From Epilithonimonas vandammei (lineage in GTDB: Bacteria > Bacteroidota > Bacteroidia > Flavobacteriales > Weeksellaceae), in the NCBI RefSeq assembly GCF_003860525.1, contig NZ_CP034161.1, positions 1,798,001 to 1,862,000 of the forward strand: 64,000 bases of DNA. Reading direction: 5' to 3'. Below the pieces are notes generated by a model, which was not told the DNA's origin, did no database searches, and worked only from the letters and a program-made list of their open reading frames with translations. Position 1 is the stretch's first letter; every line of letters starts with the position of its first letter. A program made the position numbers and the translations under genes. Positions 8,999 to 17,315 of this stretch are shown here, in pieces.

Positions 8999-10224
8999 GA
9001 ACATCAATCAAAGAGTTAAAAGTAGGATTGAATTTTGGATCAGAAATTCAAAAAGTAGGACGATTAGCGATTCGTGATGGAATCATCTATTTTGAATACG
9101 ACAATGCTTTTCTTGAAACTAATTTAGAAATTTCACCAATAAAACTTCCACTACAACGTGGAGTAATAGAACTTCCTAGAACACCTTTTGAAGGATTGGC
9201 AGGAGTTTTCAATGACAGTTTGCCCGACGGTTGGGGAAGATTACTTTTTGACAGGATGTTGAGAGCTGAAGGGATTTTACCGAATGAAGTTACTGCTTTA
9301 GATCGCTTAGCGTACGTTGGATTAAATGGAATGGGAGCTTTGGTTTATGAACCAGATGAAAGTCCTAACCATTACGATGAAAAAATTAACCTTGACGTTT
9401 TGGCTTCGCAAACTGAGCGAGTTTTGGAAGGCGAATCTGGAGAAGTCATCAATGAACTTTTGGCATTGAACGGATCTTCTGCCGGAGCGAGACCAAAAGC
9501 AATGATTGGTGTTGATTCAGAAAGAAAAAATATTTCGCACAGTGCAGGTGATTTGAAAGATGAATTTGAACATTGGATTGTGAAATTTCCGAACACGCAA
9601 GATGGTAATGATTCAGGAGTTGTTGAATATATTTACTCGATAATGGCAGAAAATGCAGGATTAGAAATGCCTGCAACACACTTATTTCCTTCACAAAAAG
9701 GTAGTGGATATTTTGCCGTAAAAAGATTTGACAGAGATAAAAATAAGCGCTTCCACATGCATACAGTGAGTGGATTGATCCATAGTAATTTCAGGTTTCC
9801 ATCTCATGATTATGAAGACTTGTTAGCAATAACCAATGTGATTACCAAAGATATTCGAGAGGTTGAAAAAATGTTTCGACTAGCAGTTTTCAATGTCATG
9901 GCACACAATCGAGACGACCATGCAAAAAATTTCAGCTTCTTAATGGATGGATTTGGCGAATGGAAATTGTCACCAGCTTACGATCTCACTTTTTCCAATG
10001 GACCAGGTGGAGAACAAAGTGCGATGGTGATGGGAGAAGGACGGAATATTAAAAGAAGACACCTTGAAAAATTAGGTTTGGAAGCAAAACTGTCAAAAGA
10101 GTTTATTGAAGAAGTTATCCAACAGACGAACTTGGCTTTGGGGAATTGGAAAAACTTGGCGAAGGAATACGATGTTAACAAAGAAAACATTCAGATGATT
10201 GAGAAACGTATTTCGAAGTTTTAA
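8995..10224 (+). CDS. hipA: HipA-family serine/threonine kinase toxin
   Basis: This 409-residue protein has the usual length for the HipA family. Visible parts are the N-terminal HipA_N-like domain (to about residue 120, ending in the ...VFNDSLPDGWGRLL block), a glycine-rich loop around LNGSSAGARPKAMIG, the lysine-containing strand FAVKRFDRD, the catalytic loop HNRDDHAKN (H304; catalytic Asp expected at D307) and the metal-binding LSPAYDLT (D330). HipA kinases phosphorylate a translation factor, GltX in E. coli, and halt growth. All catalytic motifs are present, so the toxin is probably active. It is translationally coupled to hipB. The pair sits at the end of the defence island and may stabilise it. 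Confidence 0.88.
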   Translation: MRTSIKELKVGLNFGSEIQKVGRLAIRDGIIYFEYDNAFLETNLEISPIKLPLQRGVIELPRTPFEGLAGVFNDSLPDGWGRLLFDRMLRAEGILPNEVTALDRLAYVGLNGMGALVYEPDESPNHYDEKINLDVLASQTERVLEGESGEVINELLALNGSSAGARPKAMIGVDSERKNISHSAGDLKDEFEHWIVKFPNTQDGNDSGVVEYIYSIMAENAGLEMPATHLFPSQKGSGYFAVKRFDRDKNKRFHMHTVSGLIHSNFRFPSHDYEDLLAITNVITKDIREVEKMFRLAVFNVMAHNRDDHAKNFSFLMDGFGEWKLSPAYDLTFSNGPGGEQSAMVMGEGRNIKRRHLEKLGLEAKLSKEFIEEVIQQTNLALGNWKNLAKEYDVNKENIQMIEKRISKF

Positions 10225-10718
10225 GGATTTCATAATATTTAAAGAGGAAAAATTGCTAATTTTGGAACTAATTCGTCGGGAAGTATTAATTTCAAAAGTT
10301 GGTCAGGAAGTGTCATCTAACTGATTATTAGGGTAATAGATACATTTTCTAGTACAAACGTTGTACAAAAGTGTTAAAATTTTCAATTATTTGACTACTC
10401 CAAAAATGAAAAACTCTTTATTCATGGTGCTTTTCGAAGACGAAAATGTTGACGGGATCTATACTCAAAAGATGTTGCAGCACCTTGGAAATGTACTACT
10501 TTAGTACTACGTAATTTAACGTAAAAGCCTATTGATAAAGAAAAGTTAAGATACTGTATCGGCAAATAAATATGCTTCCTCTAGTTTAATGCCCCATTTT
10601 TTTAAAAGCACAAAATTTGGAATAATTAATTGGAACTGAAATTTACTCAAAGGTTATCATTTAATAATCTCATTCTATAAAATAAGTATTATTATTGATC
10701 TAATTGGTATTAAACCAA
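10225..10718. other. 494-bp intergenic region with no recognised gene
   Basis: This AT-rich spacer lies between hipA and the convergent marR-type gene. A 32-codon open frame at 10406-10504 (beginning MKNSLFMVLFEDENVDG) has no clear ribosome-binding site or family match, and I do not call it a gene. No strong terminator hairpin was seen. The spacer probably marks the edge of the transferred island. Confidence 0.4.
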
Positions 10719-11369
10719 TTAACTAGCGGAAATTTCAAGAATTTCATCAATGTTAAAGCGTTTGTACTCAGAGTAAACGTGCGAGTGGAAATCATTCAGC
10801 TTTCTGAGTAATTCCAATAGTTCGGCTTTTTCATTATTTTCGAGTTTTCCGGCAAGAATTCGAGACGTCATATTCACTTTTTCAACGGAACGGTGGAAAT
10901 AATCTTCACCTTTTTCGGTGAGGTTCAAACGCTTACTTCTTTTATCTTCGCTGTCGTTCTTTTCTTCAATTAAGCCATATTCCAAAAGACGCTTGATGAT
11001 TTGAGTTCCGGTTTGTTTTTCGTGACCGTTTCTTTCGATTAACTGAATTTTAGTCAGATTAGGTTCGTCCTTCAATCGGTAAAGGTAGGTGAATTCTTCA
11101 TTGGCCAATTCAGGGAAATCATTCAAGCCCTTTCTAATCAGTTGTTTAGAATATCGTCCCAAAAGCAGAACCTGTTTGCAGATTTCATTTTCTGTAAAAG
11201 AAACCTGATGCTGTTCATTTTTAAAAAGTTTGGTTGGGCTCTCTTTTCGGTATTTTTTATCATTCAGCCAAAGACGGAAATCCTCAACATTAGAGTGAGG
11301 TTTATAAGCTTCGGAATTTTCAAATTCTTTAACCTGATGAAGCAGATCAATGAAAAAATCAGTATTCAT
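10719..11369 (-). CDS. MarR-family transcriptional regulator
   Basis: This 216-residue protein has a winged helix-turn-helix at about residues 70-165. LTKIQLIERNGHEKQTGTQIIKRLLEYGLIEE forms the recognition region, and the wing reads DSEDKRSKRLNLTEKGEDYF, the typical MarR wing with a D.R....LT.kG pattern. It has about 60 more N-terminal residues than a minimal MarR protein. MarR regulators repress genes and release DNA on binding small molecules. The target is unknown; the SDR gene about 100 bp downstream on the same strand is the nearest candidate. Confidence 0.8.
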   Translation of the reverse strand: MNTDFFIDLLHQVKEFENSEAYKPHSNVEDFRLWLNDKKYRKESPTKLFKNEQHQVSFTENEICKQVLLLGRYSKQLIRKGLNDFPELANEEFTYLYRLKDEPNLTKIQLIERNGHEKQTGTQIIKRLLEYGLIEEKNDSEDKRSKRLNLTEKGEDYFHRSVEKVNMTSRILAGKLENNEKAELLELLRKLNDFHSHVYSEYKRFNIDEILEISAS

Positions 11370-11468
11370 AGCGCAAATTTAATCTAAGTATTTTAAATAT
11401 TTTTTATAATCTAATAAAGAGGTAGAAGAATCTAAACCCTTCAATGCTCCAATTCTCAAACCCACCAA

Positions 11469-12167
11469 CTAAAGCTTAACACTTCCCATTCCGCCATCAA
11501 TTCCAAAAATCTGCCCTGTAATCCACGACGATTTATCTGAAACGAGGAAAGCTGTCATTTCCGCAATTTCTTCAGCCGTTCCCACTCTTTGCAGCGGATG
11601 TCTTTTCGCGGAAGCTTCTCTTTTCTCAGGCGTTGCCAAAAGTTGTGATGCCAAATTCGTGTCCGTTAAAGAAGGTGCAATCGCATTAACCCTGATTTTC
11701 TGAGCCGAAAATTCCGCCGCCAGACTTTTTGTAAGACCTTCCACCGCATTTTTACTCGCCGCAATCGAAGCGTGAAAAGGCATTCCCAGTTTTGCCGCCA
11801 CGGAACTGAAAAGCACAACGGACGCACTTTCCGACTTTTTGAGATTCGGCAACAGTTTCTGAATAATTTTTACCGCTCCCAAAACATTGATCTCAAAATC
11901 ATTCTTAAAATCATCCACAGAAAGTCGGTTAAACGGTTTTAAATTAATGCTTCCCGGTGCATAAACCAGCCCGTCCACGACTTCCGGAAAGCTGATTTCA
12001 TCTAAGTTTCCCGAAAGAATATCCATTGTGTGGAATTCAATATTCGGATGATTCAGTTCGTGATTTACCGTTCTGGAAATTCCGATGATTTTGTTTTGTT
12101 CTGCGATAATCTTTGCTGTTGCTAATCCGATTCCTTTTCCGCAACCGATGATGACGATATTTTTCAT
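11469..12167 (-). CDS. Short-chain dehydrogenase/reductase lacking the canonical catalytic tyrosine
   Basis: The frame is open back to 12218, but the natural start is the ATG at 12167, which gives MKNIVIIGCGKGIGLATA directly at the Rossmann nucleotide-binding loop (GxxxGIG). The product is about 232 residues with the SDR features NAPG-like YAPGSINL, VLFSSVAAKLG (catalytic serine region), and the C-terminal RVNAIAPSLTDT and ITGQIFGIDGGMGS. At the active site the usual YxxxK reads I-A-A-S-K (HASIAASKNAVEG): the lysine is kept but tyrosine is replaced by isoleucine. The enzyme may therefore not be a standard oxidoreductase. I recall relatives with the same HASIAA motif, so this may be a subfamily trait rather than a lesion. 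Confidence 0.8.
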   Translation of the reverse strand: MKNIVIIGCGKGIGLATAKIIAEQNKIIGISRTVNHELNHPNIEFHTMDILSGNLDEISFPEVVDGLVYAPGSINLKPFNRLSVDDFKNDFEINVLGAVKIIQKLLPNLKKSESASVVLFSSVAAKLGMPFHASIAASKNAVEGLTKSLAAEFSAQKIRVNAIAPSLTDTNLASQLLATPEKREASAKRHPLQRVGTAEEIAEMTAFLVSDKSSWITGQIFGIDGGMGSVKL

Positions 12168-12393
12168 AATTTTCATTTTTTTGAATATGAGGTTCACAAG
12201 GTTTTTATTTTGAGACACTTCGACAAGCTCAGTGTGACATCTCTAATACTATTCGTTTAATTATCTTTTAATTGTAAGGATGAGCTTAGTTTATGATGAT
12301 TCTGACGAAATAAAGTGTCTATTTACAAAGCCTTTTTGCTCTTTTAAAGCACTCTATCTTCAAACAATTCTTTTGTGTCTTTTGTGGTAAAAT

Positions 12394-12675
12394 TTATCTT
12401 TTAGAAATTTTATTATTGCTGATCACTCTTTGTCTGCTGCATTTAAAGCGTTTAATTTCTTCGCTTCTCTTTTTCAAATGTTTCTGGCTCACTCCCGAAT
12501 TCACTCTTTTTCGCCAAAGTTTGAAACTCGATTCCTTCAGTTCGGAACGCATCAGTTCAATGACTTCCGATTCACTGATTCCGAACTGAAAATGTATGGC
12601 TTCAAACGGCGTTCGGTCTTCCCACGCCATTTCAATGATTCTGTCGATTTGCTGTATGTTGAGGTTTTTATTCAT
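12394..12675 (-). CDS. TIGR03643/DUF2805-type small DNA-binding-like protein
   Basis: The product is about 93 residues from the ATG at 12675 (MNKNLNIQQIDRIIEMAWED); an in-frame start at 12702 would add nine residues. The sequence IIEMAWEDRTPFEAIHFQFGISESEVIELMR followed by WRKRV is characteristic of the TIGR03643/DUF2805 family. That family is predicted to contain a helix-turn-helix, is basic, and is often found next to cryptochrome/photolyase genes. Here it is about 250 bp downstream of one, on the same strand. The biochemical role is unknown. Confidence 0.75.
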   Translation of the reverse strand: MNKNLNIQQIDRIIEMAWEDRTPFEAIHFQFGISESEVIELMRSELKESSFKLWRKRVNSGVSQKHLKKRSEEIKRFKCSRQRVISNNKISKR

Positions 12676-12708
12676 TTTTAATTTTGATAAATATTCTATC
12701 AATTGCGT

Positions 12709-12785
12709 CGGGCTTTAGCCCGATGTTGAAGTTTAATTTACAAAAGGCTTTAGCCGAAATATATTTTTAAGTTTAGGCTAAAGCC
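12709..12785. repeat. Cluster of short GGCTTTAGCC palindromes
   Basis: Three related short inverted repeats occur within 80 bp: cgggctttagcccg (12709-12722), ggctttagcc (12746-12755) and ggctaaagcc (12776-12785). A similar gctttagccc motif recurs near 41050. They lie between the TIGR03643 gene and the photolyase gene and look like REP-type intergenic palindromes. Confidence 0.55.
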
Positions 12786-12924
12786 AATCATTCTATTCTT
12801 TTTGAAAGCTAATTTTTTTTTTGCTTTGCTGAGTGAAATAAAAGATTCGATGTAATCAAACGCCTTTGCGAACCTAAAAGCAGTTAGTATTTTAAAAAAA
12901 ATCTTTGCGAGCTTTGCGTTAAAA

Positions 12925-14235
12925 TCACAAACTTTCAATAAATTCCTTCGCCGTCTTAAAATGCTGTTTTCGTTTTTCTTCCGGCATTTTCTCCAGTGTT
13001 CTCAGCATCATTCCCAATCTTGGATTTTTAGCAAAAAAATCTTTATTGTCATTAATAAAATTCCAAAACAGCGCATCCCATTTTTCATTCCATTCTCCAT
13101 CAGGAAAATCACTCATTTTCTTAATATAATTGCTTCCGCTGATGTACGGTTTCGTGCTCATCTTCCCGCCGTCCGAAAAACTGCTCATTCCATACACATT
13201 CGGAACCATTACCCAATCGTAGGAATCGATAAACATTTCCATAAACCACTGATAGACTTCATCAGGATTGAACTGACAGAGATTCATAAAGTTGGCAAAA
13301 ATCATCAGTCGTTCGATGTGATACGCATACCCGGTTTTCAGGATTTTCTGAAGCGAACTGTCAATTGGGCGGATTCCTGTTTTGGCGGTGTAAAAAGATT
13401 CCGGAAGCTTTTTATCGTGTTTCCAATAATTTTTATTCCGCTGATATGTTCCCTGATACACATAAACCCCACGTACAAATTCGCGCCAACCCAAAATCTG
13501 GCGGACAAAACCTTCCAGAGAATTCACCGGAATATCGTTTTCTTTTGCAAACGAAATGGCTTTTTCCAACACATTTTCAGGTGTTAAAAGTCCGACATTC
13601 ATTAACGGAGAAAGCACGCTGTGATGCAGAAAATGCTCCTTTTCCACGATGCTGTCTTCGTAAACGCCAAATTCCAGAAAACGGTTTTCCAGAAACTGTT
13701 CCAGCCATTGTTTGGCTTCCTTAAAAGTAGTCGGATAGAGCTGTTCATCTGCAATCGTTCCGTAATTCTTGGCAAAATGATTTTCGGTGTAATCTTTTGC
13801 TTCCTCGTAAAATTCATTTTTTTTTGGAAAATGAATGGCGGGTGCTTTTTTATTTTTCGGATATTTTTTTCGGTTTTCCGTGTCGTAGGTCCATTTCCCG
13901 CCCAAGGGTTTTCCGCCTTTCATCAGAATATTTCGGGTGATTCTCTGCTGTTTGTAAAAATCAGTTTGATGATAGGCTTTTTTACCCTCAAAATAATCTT
14001 TCAGGTCATCTTTGGTATTGATGAAAAGCGGACTGTCTAAAATTTCGAGTGCTAATTTGGTTTCCTTTAATCTTTTTTCCAGCCAGTTGTCGCAAACATC
14101 CGTTGTTTTTATCGTTGTAAAATTTTCTTTTTCAAGCTTTTGAATTAAATTTCGGATGTCGCTGAATTTCGATGAACTTTCAATGTATTCAACTTCAAAA
14201 CCTGCCTTTTTTAGTTCACTTTCGTAAAATTTCAT
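12925..14235 (-). CDS. Cryptochrome/photolyase family protein, N-terminally truncated
   Basis: From the ATG at 14235 this encodes 436 residues of a PhrB-like cryptochrome/photolyase, including the FAD-binding helical core (PVNSLEGFVRQILGWREFVRG, GYAYHIERLMIFANFMNLC, DWVMVPNVYGMSSFSDGG). Members normally have about 60-70 more N-terminal residues forming the Rossmann fold. Here the frame continues upstream as FHKQKIAFHRAT and then hits TAA (14274-14272). Beyond the stop the sequence belongs to a different photolyase start (INIVWFTKDLRTRDSESL). Several cysteines expected for the iron-sulfur cluster of PhrB are absent in the region MSDFPDGEWNEKWDALFW. The gene has probably lost DNA repair function. 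Confidence 0.8.
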   Translation of the reverse strand: MKFYESELKKAGFEVEYIESSSKFSDIRNLIQKLEKENFTTIKTTDVCDNWLEKRLKETKLALEILDSPLFINTKDDLKDYFEGKKAYHQTDFYKQQRITRNILMKGGKPLGGKWTYDTENRKKYPKNKKAPAIHFPKKNEFYEEAKDYTENHFAKNYGTIADEQLYPTTFKEAKQWLEQFLENRFLEFGVYEDSIVEKEHFLHHSVLSPLMNVGLLTPENVLEKAISFAKENDIPVNSLEGFVRQILGWREFVRGVYVYQGTYQRNKNYWKHDKKLPESFYTAKTGIRPIDSSLQKILKTGYAYHIERLMIFANFMNLCQFNPDEVYQWFMEMFIDSYDWVMVPNVYGMSSFSDGGKMSTKPYISGSNYIKKMSDFPDGEWNEKWDALFWNFINDNKDFFAKNPRLGMMLRTLEKMPEEKRKQHFKTAKEFIESL

Positions 14236-14271
14236 TGTTGCGCGGTGAAACGCAATCTTCTGTTTGTGAAA

Positions 14272-14331
14272 TTATAAGGATTCTGAATCTCTCGTTCTTA
14301 AATCTTTGGTGAACCAGACAATGTTGATTTT
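14272..14331 (-). pseudogene. N-terminal remnant of a second photolyase, fused to the truncated one
   Basis: In the frame of the downstream photolyase, 14331-14275 encodes KINIVWFTKDLRTRDSESL and is followed by TAA and then FHKQKIAFHR. The KINIVWF.KDLR segment is the opening of an ordinary class I/DASH-type photolyase or cryptochrome (first beta strand and RDLR motif), not of the PhrB-like family that follows. The simplest reading is that two neighbouring photolyase genes were joined by an internal deletion, with a nonsense codon at the joint. Confidence 0.55.
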
Positions 14332-14453
14332 TTGTTTTTCCGGAATCTTTCGCTGCAATATTTTACTTCGTCCCAGTTTTTTTTCCACTTTTTCCGCCAG
14401 TTGAAAGGCAGTCCGCAGACTTCACAGATTTTTGACGGTAATCCAGAAGGCAT
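14298..14453 (-). CDS. DUF2256 small zinc-finger-like protein with one missing ligand
   Basis: This 51-residue frame from the ATG at 14453 begins MPSGLPSKICEVCGLPFNWR and continues KKWKKNWDEVKYCSERFRKN. The pattern CxxCgrPF.WRKKW...W.eVkYCSerCR is diagnostic of DUF2256, a short family usually encoded beside photolyase genes. Here the fourth expected cysteine is phenylalanine (CSERF), so zinc binding may be lost. Its 3' end overlaps the photolyase N-terminal remnant in another frame. The defect fits with decay of the whole locus. Confidence 0.75.
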   Translation of the reverse strand: MPSGLPSKICEVCGLPFNWRKKWKKNWDEVKYCSERFRKNKKSTLSGSPKI

Positions 14454-14491
14454 ATTTTTCATATTAACTTTAATTCAAATACAATTGTAAT

Positions 14492-14646
14492 ATTAGCAGG
14501 TCGCTCCTACGGAGCTTCCTTTTTACGGCTTTCTGTTTTCTATTAACAGTACATTCCTACGGAATTTTATAATGCTCCGATAGGAGCTGACTGTTAATAG
14601 CTAACATTTTTATAAGATATGAGCTCCGTAGGAGCGACCTGTTAAT
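14492..14646. repeat. Nested inverted repeat with CTCCTACGGAG arms
   Basis: Outer arms aggtcgctcctacggagct (14498-14516) and its exact complement (14622-14640) enclose inner arms ctattaacag (14540-14549) and ctgttaatag (14591-14600). Two further ctccgatagg/attcctacgga-like motifs lie inside. It is a compact 150-bp foldable unit in a gene-free spacer and shares its core with the palindromes at 16171-16341. The rest of the gap (14454-14763) shows no gene. Confidence 0.7.
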
Positions 14647-14763
14647 GATTCATTTATTCCCACAAAATCGTTTTCAAACCTTTCGGCTCTTTTAATAACC
14701 TGTAATTCATCAAAATCTTTTGTGACTTTTGACTCCGTCGAATCTTCGATTTGCGGTTAAATG

Positions 14764-16080
14764 TCACTTACAATAATTTTTAAAATGATTAATCGCCACA
14801 TCTTTCGCTTTCAGATCGTGCATCATATTATACAATCCGAAAAATGTACGGTTCAGGTAAATAAAATGTCGGGAACCACGGTTGGTATTCATTCCTTTCA
14901 TATCACTTACTTTCGCATATTTCTGTCCCAGATCGGCAATTTCCTGAAAGAATGATTCATCTGAAAAATCGAATTTTCCCTGATTAAACGGTCTCGTAAA
15001 CAATTCCAGTAATTCGTAGAATAATTTGGCAAAAAACTCTTTTTCTTTTTCTGAATCTTCTGTTCGAAGAATCTCCAAGGTGAATAATTTTTCACGGAAA
15101 ATTTCAGGATTTTTTAGATTTTCTTCTTTCGCCAATTCGAAATACGGAATGTAGAAATCTTCCGGAATCTCTTTGATACAGCCAAAATCGATGACCAATA
15201 ATTCATTGTTTTCCGAAATCAGGAAATTTCCCGGATGCGGATCGGCGTGAACTTTTTTCAGAATATGCATCTGATACATATAAAAATCCCAAAGTGTCTG
15301 TCCAATTTTATTCAAATCCTCCTGAGAATTCTGTTTTTTGGTAAATTCCGAAAAATGAATTCCCGACATCCATTCCATTGTGATGATTTTCTCACACGAA
15401 TATTCCGGATAATAATGAGGGAATTTCACATTCGGAAGATGTCTGCATTCTTCAGCAAAATGCTGACTTCGTTTCAGTTCCAGATTATAGTCAGTTTCTT
15501 CAAATAATTTGTCTTCCACTTCCTGAAAATAAGATTCTGAACCTTCTTGTTTGATGTTGAACATCTTCATCGCAATCGGTTTTACCATTTTCAGGTCGCT
15601 CGAAATGCTTTCTCTTACACCGGGATATTGTATTTTCACAGCCAGTTTTTTGTCGTCTTTTTTTGCAGTATGAACCTGTCCGATACTCGCGGCATTAACC
15701 GATTCGGCGGAAAATTCATCAAAAATATCTTCCGGATTTTTCCCGAAATATTTTCTGAATGTTTTCTTCACCAAAGCACCAGACAAAGGCGGAACGGAAA
15801 ACTGCGAAAGCGAAAATTTCTCCACATATTCCACCGGAAGAATGTTTTTTTCCATACTCAGCATTTGGGCAACTTTCAGCGCAGAACCTTTTAATTCTTT
15901 TAACGAATCGTAAATATCTGCAGCATTGTCTTCGTGCAGAATTTTGCGTGCCTCCTCTTCATCTTTCGTGATTTTGTTTCCGTAATATTTCAGGTAGTTG
16001 ACACCGACTTTTGCTCCCGCTTTTAGCAGGCTGCTTGTCCGTTCAATTTTTCCTGTAGGAATTTTATCTAATGTTTTCAT
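14764..16080 (-). CDS. ABC1/UbiB (AarF/COQ8) family atypical kinase
   Basis: This 438-residue protein has the ABC1 hallmarks. A KxGQ-like motif sits in ELKGSALKVAQMLS (here A-Q), followed by the ASIGQVHTA alanine-rich loop, LAVKIQYPGV (catalytic lysine), EETDYNLEL, the catalytic loop VHADPHPGNFLI and the metal-binding VIDFGC. Family members are ATPases/kinases that support ubiquinone or menaquinone and other lipid pathways. The upstream TetR-type gene on the same strand is separated by about 480 bp of repeats. Length and motifs are complete, so it is probably functional. Confidence 0.88.
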   Translation of the reverse strand: MKTLDKIPTGKIERTSSLLKAGAKVGVNYLKYYGNKITKDEEEARKILHEDNAADIYDSLKELKGSALKVAQMLSMEKNILPVEYVEKFSLSQFSVPPLSGALVKKTFRKYFGKNPEDIFDEFSAESVNAASIGQVHTAKKDDKKLAVKIQYPGVRESISSDLKMVKPIAMKMFNIKQEGSESYFQEVEDKLFEETDYNLELKRSQHFAEECRHLPNVKFPHYYPEYSCEKIITMEWMSGIHFSEFTKKQNSQEDLNKIGQTLWDFYMYQMHILKKVHADPHPGNFLISENNELLVIDFGCIKEIPEDFYIPYFELAKEENLKNPEIFREKLFTLEILRTEDSEKEKEFFAKLFYELLELFTRPFNQGKFDFSDESFFQEIADLGQKYAKVSDMKGMNTNRGSRHFIYLNRTFFGLYNMMHDLKAKDVAINHFKNYCK

Positions 16081-16170
16081 TTTTAAATTTTGTCTGTCAA
16101 ATGTTTTTAACGCACTGTCGCAATGGTTATTTAATTGCTAAATGTTTTAAGTTCGCAAGGGTCTTGTATT

Positions 16171-16341
16171 AAGCTCCTTTAGGAGCTTTATCTGTGTAGC
16201 TTAAAGCATTTGTTTTTGGCGGCACTCCGTAGGAGTGCTATTTTTAATTCATCTTTTAATTTTCAGATTGAACTCCTACGGAGTTCTCTTTAACACAATT
16301 ATTCGTAATTTCTACACAGATTCCGCACCTACGGAGCGGAA
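16171..16341. repeat. Four short palindromes sharing CTCCTACGGAG-like cores
   Basis: Palindromes occur at 16171-16188 (aagctcctttaggagctt), 16222-16238 (gcactccgtaggagtgc), 16270-16286 (gaactcctacggagttc) and 16321-16341 (ttccgc...gcggaa around cctacgga). The core is the same as in the nested repeat at 14492-14646. These are REP-like intergenic units. No gene is seen in the spacer 16081-16564. Confidence 0.65.
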
Positions 16342-16421
16342 CATTCTCCCGTTTTCTCTTTAATTTTCGCAACTGAAGTACCTAATTCTTTTAAATTTAA
16401 ATTTTGAATCGGCGAATTTCG

Positions 16422-16510
16422 CAGCCCGACCTGAACGGAGCTCTTTTTGTAAGACTGGGAAAATCATTGGCACAAAAAAGCGGGAGTGGAGGGCGGAAAT
16501 AGCTGCCCAA
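16422..16510 (+). repeat. Dispersed hairpin repeat, copy 1 (GCAGCCCGACCTGA...GGGCGGA type)
   Basis: This copy begins with gcagcccgacctgaacggag and ends with gcgggagtggagggcgga...agctgccca. The same element occurs in inverse orientation at 19911-20010, and looser relatives are at 30537-30632 and 38956-39084. All four lie in spacers between operons. Confidence 0.6.
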
Positions 16511-16564
16511 ATAAATATTAGCTTATTAGAAACCAAAAGCAGTTGCCAATCGCTATTCATCAAC

Positions 16565-17218
16565 TCATTTAAAATTTTCCTTCCACAGAAATTTTCCAAG
16601 GTCGAAAACTTTTCTCAATGGCTCGTTGTCCATCAGTTCAAAACCGGTATCGACGGTTTTTTCGATGAAAATATCCGTTTTTTCAAAATCGGGAGAAGTG
16701 TCTTTTTTCCAAAAATCAATGGCGGAAACCAAATGGAGCCAAAGTGCTTCCTGTCTTGATTTTTCGTTGAATTTTCGGATGTCTTCCTTCGCTTTTTCAA
16801 TCATTTCCCACTCTTTGAAATCGAGCGTATTAACAAATTGTTTATGGGTTTCTCTGAGATTCTGAAGCGTTTTGATATTCTGGATTTTATTGCTTCCCAA
16901 AATAGATAAAACTAAAGAACGGTTCATCGTCATATTTTCAAAGAAAATGTAATACACATTCAGTAGTTTTTCTTTGGTTGTCAATTTGTTCGAGGAATTC
17001 ACTTCCGAAGCAAGTTCCAGAGATTTCGTGAAAAGATGATTCAATATTTCTCTTTCGATTTGCTCGAATCCTGAGAAATAGTGGTAAAACTCTTTCTCCT
17101 CAAAATTATTTTCTTTCGAAAAAAGGTAAACGTTTTTCGGTTTTTCTCCGTGATTCAAAATATAATCTCCGTATAATTCAAATATTTTTTCCTGCGTGAT
17201 ATGGGCTTGTTCTTGCAT
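16565..17218 (-). CDS. TetR-like transcriptional regulator
   Basis: This 217-residue protein has an N-terminal segment, ITQEKIFELYGDYILNHGEKPKNVYLFSKENNFEEKEFYHYFSGFEQIEREIL, that fits a TetR helix-turn-helix (sFskennfeEkeFYhyF as the recognition part). The helical ligand/dimer domain is of the type annotated as TetR C-terminal in Bacteroidota. It probably controls itself and the ABC1 kinase on the same strand. The ABC1 kinase and this regulator commonly neighbour each other in this group, as far as I recall. The promoter box is at 17238-17245. Confidence 0.65.
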   Translation of the reverse strand: MQEQAHITQEKIFELYGDYILNHGEKPKNVYLFSKENNFEEKEFYHYFSGFEQIEREILNHLFTKSLELASEVNSSNKLTTKEKLLNVYYIFFENMTMNRSLVLSILGSNKIQNIKTLQNLRETHKQFVNTLDFKEWEMIEKAKEDIRKFNEKSRQEALWLHLVSAIDFWKKDTSPDFEKTDIFIEKTVDTGFELMDNEPLRKVFDLGKFLWKENFK

Positions 17219-17237
17219 AATAGAATTTATTTATTGA

Positions 17238-17245
17238 CAAAATTA
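17238..17245 (-). promoter_or_regulatory. Predicted -7 box (TAATTTTG) for the TetR-like gene
   Basis: Read on the minus strand, TAATTTTG matches TAnnTTTG and lies about 20 nt upstream of the ATG at 17218. A divergent box for ribA is 34 bp away. Confidence 0.45.
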
Positions 17246-17278
17246 GTAAATAATTTTACAATCAATTAAAATAAAGTA

Positions 17279-17286
17279 TAAGTTTG
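17279..17286 (+). promoter_or_regulatory. Predicted -7 box (TAAGTTTG) for ribA
   Basis: TAAGTTTG matches TAnnTTTG and lies 29 nt before the ribA ATG. It is arranged divergently with the box of the TetR-like gene, so one regulator could act on both. Confidence 0.45.
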
Positions 17287-17315
17287 TACTATATAAACCA
17301 TTTAATTTTTGAATT

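Noticed and set aside
10406-10504. 32-codon frame between hipA and marR
   Set aside because: It is too short, has no clear ribosome-binding site and no family resemblance.
12961-14040. Plus-strand open frames of 208, 139 and 119 codons across the photolyase gene
   Set aside because: They have no ribosome-binding site or family match and are rich in Phe, His and Arg as mirror frames of an AT-rich gene are.
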